Source of the DNA: Candidatus Hydrogenedentota bacterium
GTDB taxonomy: Bacteria; Hydrogenedentota; Hydrogenedentia; Hydrogenedentales; CAITNO01
Direction: 5' to 3'
DNA: 15,825 bases
Assembly: GCA_007118765.1 (NCBI GenBank)
Contig: SKQZ01000213.1
Coordinates: forward strand, 1-15,825
Shown: positions 15,401 to 15,825 of the stretch, one piece after another
How positions within the stretch are numbered: the stretch's first letter is position 1
Layout of the letters: each line of letters starts with the position of its first letter
Notes under the pieces: generated by a model
What the model saw: the letters and a program-made list of their open reading frames with translations, nothing else
The model's database searches: none
Told to the model about the DNA's origin: nothing
Program-made: the position numbers and the translations under genes

Positions 15401-15708
15401 CCGCACCCCTGGCTGCTGAGCCGGATATTTCGCCTGCGCCCACGCTCCCCGAAGTATCAGAGCCAACACCCGTACCCGAGCAGGAGCCAACGCCGGAAAC
15501 TGTCGAAGAACCCGAGGAAACCGAAGCCGGTGAACCGGCGGCGACAAGACTGGAAGAAGAGTTGGAACGACAACGGAGCCGTCCGCCGCTGCCGGATAAT
15601 ATCCCGCAGGATCCTGCGTTTGTATTCGGTCCGGCACGACAGCGGCAGGACGACGGGCCGCAGCCGGAAACTTCGGACCGCGTGTTTCATATTGAGCGGC
15701 ATGATTAG
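12409..15708 (+). CDS. Exported penicillin acylase family (peptidase S45) Ntn-hydrolase with long repeat-bearing C-terminal tail
   Basis: A secreted precursor of 1099 residues; family members (PvdQ, aculeacin and penicillin acylases) hydrolyse amide bonds of acylated substrates. Residues 1-29 form a signal peptide (hydrophobic 9-24, probable cleavage after ALYA). Alpha-chain features include YRMANGKLAAVLGE. The predicted beta-chain start is T-S180-G-N-A-W-A, followed by SAERSTEG and NPH (H203), then GLPVLLQGHNDYLGWA, aligning well by eye with PvdQ-like acylases. Two positions are odd: a Gly sits between the candidate nucleophile and Asn, and the later GFIQ motif reads QACGNPPW instead of a form such as QNxNDPPW. 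The catalytic region ends by about 770-860; the rest is a Pro/Glu/Ala-rich tail with four FRIERHD-like repeats. ATG 12409 is chosen for its compact signal peptide; ATG 12376 would add 11 residues. The substrate is unknown. Confidence 0.9.
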   Translation: MMNAIHKQSVLIVLMATLAIVAVTPALYAVDVWREGVLYRDEWGTPHVYAENPFAMAYVFGYAQAEDHAEHILLAYRMANGKLAAVLGETYADSDAFSLKMGHGQLAEQALAVADPVTRALCEGFALGINAWLVDNAEATPPWTDGVQPQDVLAYWHAFLMSMAPFELPDVFRRAPAITSGNAWATSAERSTEGRPTLVMNPHQNHQHFFQWYEARLVMGDMNIHGATLRGLPVLLQGHNDYLGWALTPNWSNFADMFTEEFEGPPPANPRDPRVRPYDGTHDQAMLLYYMSHTKPYHIRTDGGMETRHVPALLGDRGPIFEDGAHGLNSWYIGGYTDFGGLRQLVEMARAQHIDAFWSALTMHQIPCFHIIYADSANNIFYLYNTKAGIRMIPTTGLDNNEDDPFLNQTWDGPVSASLSAVAWREVFAPAQLPTILNPPAGFIQACGNPPWSVTMPSPLEPSAWPQWLFYDRETYRAARARQLLRSGARSFRDHQSMLFDVVVPAALDMVPAILRAAELRRDRVSNAHPDFWRGIELLRDWNYIAEVNATGMTFYHLWWQFARTAAGNHFPSENAFYEAANNDVPLAQDIMLRAVEEAARKLRNDYGSLEVPWGDVHRIRRGRRNEPLPGAQSGEPIFVAADYIVERDQLIANYGYGFAMVTQFGERPRSVSLLPFGTSMNENSPHYEDQMDLMLERRFKRVRFDDDDVLRYADRAVGKRITLLPLGVPGAVTMHSPTVIHARLHTEIEPPADLPRDVMPFSLFIRPERTPEYAPIALELSIHIPEALCDANALHELQLYRYEPGLPWRPVDMQHTDAYGRIVYAYDETPAHWYAVLGPPSAAGPERYRDDDTILEAYRHDTDPVGLDALLTRHETQSVVGQEERRIFRLERHDAPESVPAPEEIETPAPTAEMDAPGRTFRIERLDEEDAATTAPSRRSPLAGIPGMHFGPATRTDTDAATGDEDGRVFRIERHDQPPPEPEAPTETAPEPTPEPAAPLAAEPDISPAPTLPEVSEPTPVPEQEPTPETVEEPEETEAGEPAATRLEEELERQRSRPPLPDNIPQDPAFVFGPARQRQDDGPQPETSDRVFHIERHD
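15067..15705 (+). repeat. Four-copy R-x-F-R-I-E-R-H-D coding repeat in the acylase tail
   Basis: Copies encode RIFRLERHD (15067-15093), RTFRIERLD (15166-15192), RVFRIERHD (15313-15339) and RVFHIERHD (15679-15705); the last is directly followed by the TAG stop. The final two copies are each preceded, exactly 18 residues earlier, by FGPA (15259 and 15625) and, further upstream, by an R-x-P-L...I-P stretch, so a larger unit of about 40 residues appears to be duplicated. Linkers are rich in Pro, Glu, Thr and Ala. The codons differ between copies, so the repeats are not recent DNA duplications. Confidence 0.88.
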
Positions 15709-15717
15709 CCCGGATAT

Positions 15718-15746
15718 TTCACCAGGTTTCGTCGTGAGCCTGTGAA
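15718..15746. terminator. Weak inverted repeat after the acylase gene
   Basis: TTCACCAGG (15718-15726) and CCTGTGAA (15739-15746) pair as 8 bp with one bulged C around a 12-base loop, starting ten bases after the stop. There is no T-run on either strand, so intrinsic termination is doubtful. The rest of the window to 15825 shows no other feature I can support. Confidence 0.25.
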
Positions 15747-15825
15747 GATTGTGCCAGAGCAGGTGCTTTGCGCAGGCCGCCGGCTGACAGCGTGTTAGTA
15801 CACGTCGAAGTCGGCGGGCAAGCAA

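Noticed and set aside
14702..15637. 311-codon minus-strand frame opposite the acylase tail
   Set aside because: Arg/Ala/Pro-rich shadow of the tail; the plus-strand frame has repeated peptides conserved despite codon changes, so it is the real one.
15795..15825. Possible end of a minus-strand gene (codons reading CLPADFDVY then TAA at 15795-15797)
   Set aside because: A plausible acidic C-terminus of a convergent gene, but ten codons are too few to support a feature without sequence beyond the window.

Overview
This 15.8 kb window is ordinary bacterial chromosome: ten protein genes, densely packed, about 55% G+C by eye, with no tRNA, rRNA, CRISPR array, phage or insertion-sequence gene. Short Shine-Dalgarno-like sites precede most starts. 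The gene types (two-component hybrid kinase, phosphatidylethanolamine synthesis, an exported S45 acylase with a signal peptide) suggest a Gram-negative-type bacterium. The long PurS-containing PurL paired with a separate PurQ recalls delta-proteobacterial and related lineages. I cannot assign a phylum from sequence alone.

Layout. Positions 215-2281 (+) encode a membrane-anchored hybrid histidine kinase (PAS, HisKA, ATPase, receiver). Positions 2408-3652 (+) encode an AI-2E/PerM-family membrane permease. Its last 118 bp overlap, tail to tail, the end of a six-gene minus-strand block that reads from 10794 down to 3535: purM, purL (with a tandem PurS-like N-terminus), purQ, radC, psd, pssA. The spacing is tight: purM/purL overlap by 20 bp, psd/pssA share ATGA, and the other gaps are 11-68 bp. 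One promoter upstream of purM probably drives at least the purine part. PurL and PurQ make FGAM and PurM closes it to AIR; PssA makes phosphatidylserine and Psd decarboxylates it to phosphatidylethanolamine.

A 639 bp non-coding stretch (10795-11433) separates purM from the divergent metF. It holds the likely pur promoter, small palindromes, and one full plus one decayed copy of the imperfect-palindrome repeat that begins CGTCATTGCGA. Then come metF (11434-12321, +) and a large secreted penicillin/AHL-acylase-family protein (12409-15708, +).

The acylase is the most unusual gene. The residues around its predicted self-cleavage site and a second active-site motif depart from the family pattern. 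After the catalytic domain it carries a long Pro/Glu-rich tail with four copies of a nonapeptide close to R-x-F-R-I-E-R-H-D, the last of which ends the protein. No clear new multi-gene system was found; the best leads are this tail, the altered acylase active site, and the antisense overlap of the permease and pssA genes.
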